Assembly: GCF_052857255.1 (NCBI RefSeq)
Contig: NW_027526485.1
Span: forward strand, 558,001 to 622,000
Length of the DNA stretch: 64,000 nt
Reading direction: 5' to 3'
From: Amblyomma americanum
Lineage: Eukaryota > Arthropoda > Arachnida > Ixodida > Ixodidae
A program made the position numbers and the translations under genes. The notes under the pieces were generated by a model. The model was not told the origin of the DNA, ran no database searches, and saw nothing but the letters and a program-made list of their open reading frames with translations. Shown one piece after another: positions 9,081-20,295 of the stretch. How positions within the stretch are numbered: position 1 is the first letter of the stretch; each line of letters opens with the position of its first letter.

Positions 9081-11007
9081 TAAGCTTGCTCTACATATTT
9101 GTGGCTTTACCTTGCATAATTGCGTTTCAGAAAAAGGAAGAGGCCAAAACCGCAGTACGTTTTCTGCGTGGTAGCGTTCGCGAAAGAAATGGATTCAGTC
9201 GGTGCAGTGCCGACTAACTGGCTGACGAAGTCAAGACAAAGGTGCTTGTGGCCACCTCAAGGCACTACAGTCTGCCACTGAGCACATGGCGAGGAAGAGG
9301 GTAGAGCCACTACTGGACTGGCAGCGATGCCCTTGTAAGATGTTGGGATATGCAGGTAAGAAAAGAGATGTGCTTTCGAGAAACTCAGAACATTCTTTTT
9401 CGGTTTTTTCTTCCCTAGTCACAGAGCTGAATAAAAAATTTAAGTTATGGACTTCAAAAATTGTGTCTTCGACTGGTCGCTCCCGTCATCCGGTTAGGAT
9501 CTGGCAGAGTGGGAGCCGCTCTCGCTCTGAGCGCATAGCGAGACTAGTCAAGTCGAATGGTCAGCGAGTTTTTAGAGCGGGAGCCCAGGAGGCAGAAGGG
9601 GCACGCAACTTCCGGAGCCACTACGTGGCACCGCTGCTGATGTGAACAGTAGCCGCACGTAAGGTCCCTTGATTACCTTTAGCCGCACGTGGCCGCACAC
9701 AGTTTGCATCGCTGTCGCCGCTTAGCCTGTATAAATCGCTACCCCAGCTTTCCGTCCCACGGGACACTCATTTTTTGACCTCGCCTTGTGGATAGCACTG
9801 TCGGCCTCGTCTGTGCTGCTACTGGAGTCGCTGTTGTCATGCGACAGCAACACAGACCGCGTTCCTAGCGTAGTTATCCGGCGTCTGCTGGACATTTTGC
9901 CTCGCACAGCGCGGCGCCCGCAAAACACAACACAGCAAGGACGCTACTACTGCGTAAAAAGCCTACACTTGCTTCTGCCTACGCGCAGGGGACGCCGAGG
10001 CCTCGCACCGCTTTTGCGAAATGGCGGAAGTGGCTCTGTCATGTGGACTCATCTCGGAGCCGCTCCGACTTTTTTCTCGGAGCGCGTCAGAGCGGCCAGT
10101 TGCGACCAGCGGAATGTGCGGTCGCCTCTGAGAGCAACCTAGAGCAAACTAAAGCTACCAGTCGAAGACACCAGAAGAGTTGGAGACATAGCAGAGCAGT
10201 AGTTGCCTGCTTGAAGTGTAAACACGGGCAAACACATGCACATCATGATTACATGCGGTTAACCAGGAGTGGTTCTGCATTTATCCCATTGGAACTAACA
10301 GCGGAAAGCAAGCTCTACAACAGGTAACCAGGTGTTTGCCGTGTAAGTGCAACAGGGCGCGTAGCATACACTCGAAGCTTGCATACTCAACACCAGTAGC
10401 TTCATTCCGGGTAGCAGGTAAATATTCTCAAATCAGAGATATAACTGCCACAGTGAAAGAAGCAGCTAGAAGGAAACTTAGGGTAAAATCGAGCAGATGT
10501 GCAAGGATTAAATGCCCAGGGCATATCCAAGAAGTGGTGCCACCACTCGCGCTACCAAAGCGTATCAACTTCATTTCTTTGCTACAACTCATACTGGATT
10601 AGGGTTGCTAACGTATCCGCTTCACATAGTCAAAATTGCTAGGAAAATATTGTGGGATCAATTCTTTGAGAAAACACAGATAGGATGGAATCAGTCTCGC
10701 TGTGTCTTGAAGAAAAACAAATGTACTGGGTTACTGGGTACAACCGGCATGCCTTTAGCCTGAGCCTTCAGATCGCTGAAACGTGTCTTAAATATGAATG
10801 TGCTGGATCTGCAGGATGTATTTTTAGCCACATTCGAAACTAAAATTTAAAAAAAACAAGATGCCTAGGTCTTACATTTCAAGTAAGCATTATTATTGTG
10901 TTTGAGCCTTGGCGATTCAACCCATTTATTATTGTTAAGCTGGAACATGAATTGCTTGCTTTTTCGTGATAAATTTGTGGCTGTTTGTTCATGACAATAA
11001 AACATAA
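9081..11007. other. No supported gene; CpG-rich patch at 9640-10150
   Basis: The DNA from about 9640 to 10150 is clearly more GC- and CpG-rich than its surroundings. It holds a minus-strand open frame (9722-9928, with MSSRRRITTLGTRSVLLSHD and an Asp/Ser-rich stretch) and a plus-strand one (10043-10327). I recognise neither. The patch could be a promoter with first exons, but nothing in the sequence proves transcription. Confidence 0.3.
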
Positions 11008-11143
11008 GCCACAAAAATTGGGTTGGATTAAGTTTATATCCACATCGTGATGTCTTGCACGTGACAGAAAAGTATGCCACAAAAATTGGACTAGATTAAG
11101 TTCATATCCACATCACGATGTCTTGGATATGTAATTGGGAAGA
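11008..11143. repeat. Two-copy 68-bp tandem duplication
   Basis: GCCACAAAAATTGG starts at 11008 and again at 11076. Both copies continue with GATTAAGTT-ATATCCACATC and GATGTCTTG, with a few substitutions. Confidence 0.65.
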
Positions 11144-11934
11144 AAGACCGAGCTGAAGTTCAGATGCAGTTCTGAAATGGCACTGTAAACCCTGGGATCA
11201 TAATAATGTAAGTTAGCTGGTTAATAATTCATTTGTAGGTTTTTTTCGTTTTCAGCAAAAGAGAGAGTAGTCGAGGTATCAAAGCTATGTTCATTTGCAC
11301 TATTCCCTGTGCATGTACCCATTGCAGATTGCCTGTTACCAAAATTTCTGCCTAGATTAGGACCCAGGAAACCACCTTTTTATTCATTATAAACCGCAGG
11401 CTAGTTGCTCAGAAGTATCATCCACAGCGCCATATACCCAAATGTTATTTCTTTCGTCCCTTTTGATTGAAATGTTAATGCAACAAGTCACCAACTGGGA
11501 AGGCATTCTCAATGGAGTTGTAGGCATGGAGAATACTTTAAAAAGAGAGAGCGAGTCTGCAGTTTTCAATTTTTTTTTCTTGCCTGAGTTCCGAATTCAA
11601 ATTACTGACAAATTCCGGTTTCTGTAATTCATGAGTTTCTGCGAGGCAAGCTGTGTTGGAAACCAGCAGGGTTGGTATTGGGTTTAGTGTGCCCCAAGTG
11701 TTACTTAAATACACCCCTTGATGCTTTCTATGCCTAATTTTGCTGCCTTGTATCTCCTAAAACCTAGTCTCCTATGCGAAAGCCTGCGAAAAAATGGCAC
11801 TAGCCGAACAGACTTCACACTTGAAGTCTGCAGACTCTAGTGGCGAGGATTGTGTTCGCCAAGAATGGGTATCTTTTTTCTTTTTTAAGTTTTGTGCATT
11901 TATCAAAATTTGCTTGAGTGTAGACTGTAGGCGC
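11144..11934. other. No gene seen
   Basis: AT-rich, without a supported reading frame or recognised repeat. Confidence 0.45.
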
Positions 11935-12634
<700 letters not shown>

Positions 12635-12799
12635 GCAGTGTAGTTGTGTACAACTCAAGAAAAAAGAAGCAGATGCCCTTTAGAACAAGGCCCTTCTGCC
12701 ATTGGTGTCTTGTGACTTTCGTGATGTCGCGGTTAATCCGAGTAAGTCATGGTGAACCCCCTTTCAGTGGAGAACGCCTGAGGAATCTATGATTATCTT

Positions 12800-13440
12800 A
12801 TGTAACGTTAATGTTCAACAGCCTCCGAAGGAAACAGCAGTTTGCGATAGGTAGCGAGGTACTGGAAGTGGTAAGGGAATACGTCTACTTAGGGCAGGTA
12901 GTGACCGCAGAGCCAGGTCATGAAATGGAAATGACTAGACTGATCAGATTGAGATGGAGTGCGTTTGTCACATACTCTGAGATCATGAATGGCAAGTTAT
13001 CAGTATCACTTAAGAGGAAAGCACATGACAGCTCTGTCTTACCGGTACTCGCATGTGGGGCATAAAGTGAAGGGCAACATAACAAAACGGGTTCTGCTTA
13101 AATTGAAGTCAACGCCGAAAGCTATGGAACGGGAAATGATAGGTGTAATGTTAAGAGACATCAAACGTGCAGAGTGGGTCAGCGAACAAACGTACGTTTC
13201 TGATCATATAGTTGCACTCGAGAAGAAGTGGGCAGGGCATGTGATGTGAAGGCAAGGGTAATGGTCTGAATTCCAAGGGAAGGGAAGTGTAGGAGGGGGC
13301 TGCAGAAAGACAGGTGTTAGGATGAGGTTAGGAATTTTGCGGGGATTATGTGGATGCAGCTGGCACAAGGCCGGGTTAATTGGACGGATACAGGAAAAGA
13401 TGTTTTTGCTGAAGTGGGTGTAGTCAGGTTGATGATGATG
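12800..13440 (+). mobile_element. RTE-type LINE 3' end (second copy)
   Basis: The frame at 12811-13065 carries LEVVREYVYLGQVVTAEPGH and EMTRLIRLRW-AF, the region just after the RT core in RTE proteins. After a frame change, 13080-13249 gives KAMEREMIGVMLRDIKR and HIVALEKKWAGHVM. The tail ends in GTTGATGATGATGA, a typical RTE terminus. At least one frameshift and several stops make it a relic. Confidence 0.65.
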
Positions 13441-14145
13441 AACCCTCTATCATCTGTCATACCCTGTGGTGTCAAGCTAGCAGGTCTAAGGGGATTACTA
13501 TCTATGACATAATGAGAATCCGCTGACACCACTAGCTGCAGGGAAGTCCTTTGATGGGAAAAAGCTGCGTTGTTGCTTGAGTTGCATCCAACTATAGTAT
13601 CATATTGTGTTTCCTGTGTTCAACATCCGAGTCTGTATGTTACTGTTCTAATGCAGTGGCATCACATTAGAGGGGTGAGGGGTATATGGCTCAAGGAGAT
13701 ACAGTGCACCACAGGAGTGGGGGGGCGGTGACAGTGGTGGTGACACTGCACTTGTGGAAAGGTCTTGCTTAACTCTGTATGAACTCATTGTTTCAAGTCC
13801 GAAACTCTCATTCTTCTGTTTCATTTGGTATGAAGACACCACCGAGCAGCAGGTAATGGCGTTGAAGTGACCAGGACGATACATAAATCATCCGGATTTT
13901 GTTTCACACACAACCTTTTCACTACACCTGCAAATGTTCTTGATAATTCCTGTCTCTGGCATGAAGAGATGGGGCAGGGGGTTCTAATTTAAAACTTATA
14001 ACCTATTTGAATTCTACTATGGTTACATGTCTAGGTTCTCAGGCCTTGCAGTATTATATGTTAGCAAACAGCGAAAAAGTATCTTTGTTTAAAGTTCTAT
14101 AGACACCTATTTTTGGTTGCTTGTTTTATTGTTTTTAATGATGCA
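13441..14145. other. No gene seen
   Basis: AT-rich unique-looking sequence up to the Gypsy-1 target duplication ATGCA (14141-14145). Confidence 0.45.
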
Positions 14146-14302
14146 TGATATGACTGACGCCAGACGTGGACGACGAGCGAAGAACGTTTATTCAAACGCA
14201 CACAGGATATATATATAGGCCCGAGCGGCGTGATAACAGAGCACGGAATCATGGTTCGTCATAGGCCGCGATAACGTCACAGCACAGCGTCGCGCTATCA
14301 CA
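14146..14302 (-). repeat. Gypsy-1 3' LTR
   Basis: 157 bp. On the minus strand it reads TGTGATAGCGCG to CATATCA (TG to CA). It contains a short TATA repeat (around 14207) and matches the 5' LTR at 17169-17335 except for two or three substitutions and 10 fewer TA bases. Confidence 0.88.
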
Positions 14303-14317
14303 TTTCTTCCCCCCCAC
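14303..14317 (-). other. Gypsy-1 polypurine tract
   Basis: On the minus strand GTGGGGGGGAAGAAA lies immediately upstream of the 3' LTR. It is the expected primer site for plus-strand DNA synthesis. Confidence 0.7.
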
Positions 14318-14560
14318 AGGCTCTACTTAAAGTTCTCATGTGTGAACCAGTCCGGCTGCTTGCGCAAACGAGTGCCTCTAAGAAGTGGTGGCTCCTCCCT
14401 CGCAGTGGATGGCGTCGGCTCTGATGCTGGTAGCCGCCCTGGGCTTTGCTGCGGTGGCAGGTCTGCACTAGCAGAGGTTGGCACTGCGTCATCCACTAGA
14501 GGCGGTGGAAGAGGGGTCGGATTCTGTTCTGCTGACAGTTGAGATGATTGTGCCCCCTCA

Positions 14561-16585
14561 TCAAGCAGAGGACCGCTGAGTGGCGACCGTCCATTCAGTG
14601 TTTGTTGCAAATGGTCGCTCTGAGGCTGCCGCAGGGTCCGCATGGTGTGGCCGTAGATGGTCAGCGTGGGTGAATCGAAGGTGCCCGTGCACTTCCACAA
14701 TATACGTCACAGCACTCACAACTTGGTGCACCACACCTGCCTCCCAAGAGGCATGTTCCCCGCGCACCGTTTTCACGTTCACGCGATCACCTTCGCAAAA
14801 CAAGCGCTCAGCACCACGCGCCACGTTACGCTTCTTTTTCATGTCAATTTGTTTTTGCTGCATGTCCCCGACAAAGCTGGGCTTGAGCAAAGAAAGCTTC
14901 GTGCGCGGTTGACGCTTTAGCAACAACTGCGCCGGTGTTTGCCCCGTCACACAACTTGGCGTATTTCTGTAGGCAAAAAGAAAACTATCAATACACTCCT
15001 GAAGCGAACGCACGCGAGTGACGTCGCGTTCCATGACCTGCTTTAACAGCGCTCGTTTGACCGTCTGCACGGTGCGCTCAGCCGCACCATTGGACGCGGG
15101 GTGATATGGCGGGGTACGGACATGCTTCACACCATTGCTCTCCAGGAAATCCGAGAATTCTGTAGATGTGAACTGCGGCCCGTTGTCGCTGACCAACGTT
15201 TCAGGCAGCCCGTAGGCCGCAAGCACATTGCTTAATTTCTCAATTGTCTTCGTGGTAGACGATGATAACATCGGCCAAACTTCCACCCATTTGGAAAAAG
15301 AATCAACTAAAACAAGGAACACACTAGAATGTTTGCAAGAAAAATCAACGTGAACCCGCTCCCAACACCTCGACGGGTAGCTCCACGGATGGAGCGGCAC
15401 GGGTTGAGCAGCTGGTTGAACTGCCTGACAGATTTTGCACTTTCGGACGTACATCTCGACAGCTTGATCCATACCAGGCCACCATACAAAGCTTCTAGCT
15501 AGCATTTTCATGCGTGTGCTGCCTGGATGTTCGTCACGAAGCAAGTCCAATACACGTTCCCGCAGCTGATCCGGTATTACTACTCGAGTGCCCCATGTTA
15601 AGCACCCTTGCTCAAGAGACAACTCATAACGGCGAACGTGATATGCCTTCATTTCTTCAGGGTATTGATTTGGCCAACCATTCAGTGTGTACTCAGACAC
15701 ACGGCTCAATGTCATGTTCCGCTTTGTGGCCTTAGCAACTTCTGCAGCATTTAACGGCAGGCTCTCGAATACTGCTAAGCATTCTTCCGAGATATCAGTT
15801 GCCTTCTCTGCCTGCGGTAATCTGGACAGCGCGTCCGCTACTTCCAGGTTCTTGCCCTTGCGATACCTGGAAGTAGCGGACGCGCTGTCCAGATTACCGC
15901 AGGCAGAGAAGGCAACTGATGTCTCGGAAGAATGCTTAGCAGTATTCGAGAGCCTGCCGTTAAATGCTGCGGAAGTTGCTAAGGCCACAAAGCGGAACCT
16001 GACATTGAGCCGGGTGTCTGAGTACACACTCTCTGGAACAATTGAAACAGCCGCGCCTGTGTCGATCTGCATTTTCAATGGCTTGCCTTCCACTTCAACA
16101 TTCACTTCGTAACTTGATCGCGTCAAGTTTTTAAAATAGTACACGTCTAACTCCTCTTCCTCGTTCTCAGTATCATCCATTGCATTCACGCGCTTTGCCT
16201 TCGGGCACATTTTCTGCAAGTGACCAACTTTTGAACACTTATGGCACTTAAAATTTTTGTACCAGCACTTCTGTGATTCATGCTTCCTGCCGCATCTTTC
16301 ACAGGACGAATTCACTGGCACTTGGTCAGGAGTCGATCTCGGCAATCTTTCGTTCCTTGCGCTCTTGCTCTTAGCCTGCAAGGAATGCAACGATAAGTTT
16401 GCTTCCTTCGCTTGCATTGTCGCGGCGTCTTTTGCAGCCAGTTCCCGGTCCAATGCAATTTTGCACGCCCCCTCGAACGTTAAATTCTCGGCAGCGAACA
16501 ATGCGCGCTGGCTTTCCTCGTTCCGCAATCCTGCAACTAACCTGTCCCGCAGCGCATCTTGTGCAAGAATGTGCCAAAGTCGCAC
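14561..16585 (-). pseudogene. Gypsy-1 chimeric gag-protease/integrase frame with RT replaced
   Basis: A 674-codon open frame. Residues ~1-90 are the gag C-terminus. CERCGRKHESQKC and CHKCSKVGHLQKMC (about 95-125) are zinc knuckles. Protease begins with QIDTGAAVSIVPE (about 173-185) and then breaks off. The next ~55 residues are the antisense of an RNase H/integrase linker and have no family match. The authentic linker then follows (EVADALSRLPQAEK), then the integrase zinc-binding region (RKCKICQ) and the catalytic core (VDFSCKHSS, VSDNGPQFTS, NGAAERTVQTVK; D, D and E present). The reverse transcriptase is wholly absent. Gag upstream is in another frame, and the proline-rich C-terminal tail (14700-14323) is also in another frame, so frameshifts flank this ORF. 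The long frame passes through the palindrome without a stop. Confidence 0.8.
15684..16030. repeat. 165-bp inverted duplication with 17-bp loop inside Gypsy-1
   Basis: The left arm 15684-15848 and right arm 15866-16030 are reverse complements of equal length with only a few mismatches. The centre is TTCTTGCCCTTGCGATA (15849-15865). The left arm is the original coding sequence (RNase H/integrase linker). The right arm is its inverted copy, joined directly to protease at 16030/16031. Confidence 0.92.
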
Positions 16586-16941
16586 TTCCTGGCCAAGTGT
16601 TTCAATTCAACAATAAACTCTTCCACACCTTCATGCTCTAGTTGCACGCGGCGATTGAATCTGCAACGTTCGCCAATCACAGAGCTTTTCGGGCAGTAAT
16701 GGGTTTGAAGCAAGCGCTTTACCTCAGTATACGTGTGTTCAGCGGGCGTTTTCGGAACACTAAGACTCTTTAGCACCTCATAAGCTTCCGCGCCAATAAC
16801 AGTCAAAAACACAGACAGTTTCTTCTCCTCAGCGATTTCGTTCGCACCAACAAAAAGTTCAAAACGTTCCACGTATGATTCAAAGTTCTGCGTCTTAGCA
16901 TCAAACTCCGCTATCTTTCCGTACGAAGGCATTTTTGGCAA
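16537..16941 (-). pseudogene. Gypsy-1 gag N-terminal part
   Basis: The frame opens MPKMPSYGKIAEFDAKTQNF and continues ESYVERFELFVGANEI, a common start of Gypsy capsid proteins, with AEHTYTEVKRLL and RCRFNRRVQLEHEGVEEFI further on. After about 120 codons it runs out of frame (stop at 16537) while the capsid sequence continues in the frame of the 674-codon ORF (AQDALRDRLVAGLRNEE). A one- or two-base change near 16570 therefore separates the two. The protein would form the capsid that packages element RNA. Confidence 0.75.
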
Positions 16942-17168
16942 TACTCATCACACGTTGCGTCCGTTGTCACTTTCCTCCGTCGGCAGTTCCGCTGGGCGTC
17001 TGTCGATGCTTTCGCTCGCTGTCGTGCTCCTTGAACACGTACTGCTAGTCCACGGTCAGGCTCTCGACAAACGTGCCGGTTCCTTCCGCTGGTTTTCTTC
17101 GTGCAGAACGTTGCTGCCGCCGTGCCGAGCCGGCCTCCCCCGCGTGGCCGAAGTGCCTCGTCGCCAGA

Positions 17169-17335
17169 TGATATGACTGACGCCAGACGTGGACGACGAG
17201 CGAAGAACGTATATTCAAACGCGCACAGGATATATATATATATATATATAGGCCCGAGCGGCGTGATAACAGAGCACGGAATCATGGTTCGTCATAGGCC
17301 GCGATAACGTCACAGCACAGCGTCGCGCTATCACA
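17169..17335 (-). repeat. Gypsy-1 5' LTR
   Basis: 167 bp, TG to CA on the minus strand, with an 18-19 base TA run that is 10 bases longer than in the 3' LTR. Just downstream in element sense is TCTGGCGACGAGGCAC. Its TGG can pair with the CCA end of a tRNA primer. Confidence 0.87.
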
Positions 17336-17490
17336 ATGCACAATACTTTACTATACGAAGATCATCATGTGGTATTTGCCTACAGCTGCTGTATAACTTG
17401 TAATCGAATTTCAGCTCACTTGTTTTGGTTTTGGTTTCAACAGCCGAGCGATGGCTTTCACGTCTAGGGCTAGTGACAGATGAAAAACTG

Positions 17491-17873
17491 CAATATTGTC
17501 ACGAAGTAGTGACTGCATTACGGGAAGCAGAACGGAAGCGAAAATGGCGTCTAAACAAAGTTTTATTGGGGCCGACTTGCGCCCACAATGGACTGAATCA
17601 AACGGCGGCGGCGTAGCAATATGCGTGCTCGGCAATCGTCGAACAGAATGCCCGCCGCTCTCGGCCGTGCTCATTTTAAAGATGATAACGAACATTCGAG
17701 ATGAAGCGGGCAAAGTTACTAGAACAATCCGGAACAACGTAGAATCAGCTCTGCCTGGATGCGATCAATCGAGATAATTCTTGTCGTGTCTTGCATCGCA
17801 AACAAATCGATAAAGCGGCGCGCTGGCAGCATTGAAGAATGACCATACAAACAAACACTGCAAAGATTCGCCG
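17491..17873. repeat. Unnamed dispersed repeat, copy 1
   Basis: About 380 bp with clear base-by-base similarity to 53875-54246. Shared blocks include CGGCGTAGCAA, GTCGTCGAACAGAAT or its near form, GCCGTGCTCA, GCAAAGTTACTAGA, TCTTGCATCGCAAA and ACACTGCAAAGATTCGC. No protein is encoded in either strand. It is probably a non-autonomous transposon, but ends and target duplications were not found. Confidence 0.65.
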
Positions 17874-18429
17874 CAATCTAATCGCTGCTTCGCCGTTTTG
17901 ATTCACTAAAATTCTAAAGCCAGCCTACCTCAAAAACAAGAATCGCAAGGAGTGAAGAAGCAGCAAATATATCGCAGTTTTTTATCCGTCACATGACCTA
18001 GACTTTGACATCATAGCCATCGCTGAATTGTTCGCATCGAAACCTAGACAGACGAGCAAAAAACTTGGTTAAAAACTATTAAACGGTCTTAGGCAAATAT
18101 GACATGGGGATCTGTGTATAATAAAAGCTTGTGCATCATTAAAAGCACTGAAACGTGCAACCAAAATTTGGTGTCTACAGTCCTTTAAGAAGCAATCATC
18201 AGCTTGAAAGCCATGACAGAAGAAGAGAAAATTTCTTTTTTTTTCTTACTCCATACACAATCTGCGTTAGTGGAGCCATTCACTGACTGCATACACGCGG
18301 TTATTTCCTGACCAGGCTACTACAAAGGGTACTCAGTTGTCTGCCAAAATGTATAAAAAGTATTTAGTCGAAAATTAAACTTTCCACTTATCAGTCTAAC
18401 CTTCTTGACATTAGCGCGCCAATTTCAAT
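17874..18429. other. No gene seen
   Basis: AT-rich sequence between the dispersed repeat and the mariner relic. Confidence 0.45.
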
Positions 18430-18770
18430 TCACCACATATTGTTTCTCTTGCAACAGAAAGAAATGTGTTTCTGCTGCAGGAGGAAACCTGTTACTGCAT
18501 CCTTGACTGCATTATCAAGAGGCAATTGTAGCCTGTGCAGAGGTTTCTTCATGTTACGGAAGAAAAAGTAACCACCGGGACACAGGCCTGCACAGCAGGT
18601 TCAGTGGTTGAGCTTCGTAGTCATATTCCCAGATAGTGCAATTTGAAAGACTTGTGAGTTAGGGCATTGTTGTGAAAGAGCAGCAAATTTTCTGACAACT
18701 TCCCAGAATTTCACTTTGACTGCCCACACAATGCCTAGGTTTAGTTATGAAGCATAGGAGTATCTGTTAA
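18430..18770 (-). pseudogene. Mariner transposase relic (C-terminal part)
   Basis: On the minus strand, LLLFHNNALTHKSF (about 18700) resembles the mariner 'LLHHDNAPxHxS' motif, with Asn in place of the catalytic Asp. After stops, CAGLCPGGYFFFRNMKKPL and NAVKDAVTGFL (18590-18450) fit the 'SPDLAPCDFFLFPxLK' and following helix. Several stops and substitutions are present. The fragment is short, so the family call is moderate. Confidence 0.45.
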
Positions 18771-19592
18771 TTGCTTGTGTGGCGTAAACTTTAGTAAAAA
18801 AAGACACTTCCTATTATCTGGATTTCTGTTTGCCTAGTTTTTCCAGCTGACAATGCCTCATGAAATTTCTTGGAGTTGATGACCCTTTTTCCATAGCGTG
18901 CAGTCGTGTTTGGACTATGGATCATGGTGTGTGACTCATGTTCCATCTCCCATAACAATGCAAGATTGGATGCCTCCTCGATTTATGAACGTTCAGGAGT
19001 GTTCCTTTCATAGATTTCATTTTTATTCTTTTCTTTGAAAACAATTGACTTGCAAAATGGGGTTTCCTTTCCACGTAGCCGATATTTCACTGCACTTGCT
19101 GTCCTGTCACTTCCAATATTTTAATTAGACTGTGCCGCTAATCTGTTTATTTTTAGACTTGTCACAATCAGCACAAAAAAGCTGAACTCTGTAATGCTGA
19201 CAGAAGGTACTTCAGTAGATGCTTGCTGAGCACCCCTTGTATATGTAACAAGCGATATTCTTAAAGTGTTTGTTTTAATAATTAAATATTTGCACCGTGT
19301 AATTCTTTATGTTATTTAGCTTATTTCCGCTAGCTGTGCAAGTTGCCTGGATTGGTTGCTTACGTTTTGGTCATACCTGCCCATATAATACCCCTGTCAC
19401 ACGGGCACCACAAAGGCCTATGAGAATCAGGTCCTGCGATTGCAGTGCTATCCAAGATCAAAAAGTAAAGCAATAAAACCAGATAGATGCAGCTAAGAAT
19501 GTTTGAAAACATATTTAAAAAATACCAATGATGTCTCTGGGTTTGTTTTTGTACGCGTGTTTATATTCTATGCCCAGCTTTCAAAACAGTAA
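18771..19592. other. No gene seen
   Basis: AT-rich. Weak continuation of mariner-like sequence is possible up to about 18960 on the minus strand but is not readable. Confidence 0.4.
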
Positions 19593-20012
19593 ACAGTTCT
19601 TTTATTCGGACGCGAACCTTCTTGTATGTTGGATACAATCCTTCCCTACAACCCCGACAGCTCGGAACATGCTTCCCTCTCTGACATCACCCGCCATGCT
19701 GAGCAGTGCCGCCAGTTGGCTCGCTCCTTCACCGCCGAACGTCAAGGTCTCCGTCGTACCCATGCTTCCGATCAAGACACGCCCGTGGTTCACTTCTCCA
19801 CTGGCTCACTGGTCTGGCTCTCTGTTCCGAATACGTCCAAATTTTCGGCCAAGCACATCGGCCCTTACCGCATCTTGGAGCGTACGTCACCGGTCAACGA
19901 CATTATCGAACCGGTGACACCTTCTTCGGACCATCGCCGCCGTGGCCGCGACGTCGTTCACGTCATCCGCTTGAAGCCGTATTATAGCCCCCTCGTAGTC
20001 TCCTCTCCTTGA
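19593..20012 (+). mobile_element. Gypsy integrase C-terminal fragment
   Basis: Plus-strand frame VLLFGREPSCMLDTILPYN, then ARSFTAERQ, HFSTGSLVWL, FSAKHIGPYRILERTSPVN and RDVVHVIRLKPYYSP, ending with a TGA at 20012. This is the end of a Gypsy pol protein (integrase C-terminal domain that grips the RNA/DNA). No RT or LTR can be recognised around it. The frame is intact over about 140 codons but truncated at its 5' side. It is related to the pol end at 12.1-12.3 kb (similar LERTS and RLKPYY motifs) but clearly diverged. Confidence 0.7.
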
Positions 20013-20295
20013 GTCGCCAGGATGGCTCCCTCTTTCCGCCGGGGCACTTGGAACGAAGAAGATGATACGGCGCTCATAGGTATGCATCCCACTTTCTTTC
20101 TAATCAATTATCTCAATGATTACATTATTATTTTAAAATGATCAACATAAAAAAATTTCCTATGCTTTCATTGATGTCAATGTCTCTAGGCTCCATTCAA
20201 AAGTGCAAGATACTTCTGTCTGAGAATGTCGCGACGTTTCACTGGTAGTTTAGATGAACCAGAAATTCATAATTTCTGGTCAAAGAGTTTCGAAT
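20013..20295. other. No gene seen
   Basis: Short AT-rich stretch after the Gypsy fragment. No repeat recognised. Confidence 0.4.

Larger units (their letters stand above)
14146..17335 (-). mobile_element. Complete short Gypsy LTR retrotransposon lacking RT (Gypsy-1)
   Basis: The element is bounded by LTRs of 157 and 167 bp and flanked by ATGCA on both sides (14141-14145 and 17336-17340), a perfect 5-bp target duplication. In its own orientation the order is 5' LTR, gag, two zinc knuckles, start of protease, a 165-bp inverted duplication, integrase, polypurine tract, 3' LTR. The whole reverse transcriptase and most of RNase H are absent, which shortens it to 3.2 kb against about 5 kb for intact relatives. 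LTR copies differ by only a few bases apart from TA-repeat length, so the insertion is recent. Confidence 0.85.

Noticed and set aside
9722..10327. Host first exon in the CpG-rich patch
   Set aside because: Frames on both strands are short, without conserved motif or clear splice sites; kept only as a note in the intergenic entry.
15687..16112. Plus-strand 141-codon frame in Gypsy-1
   Set aside because: It is the mirror of the inverted duplication inside the minus-strand element, not a separate gene.
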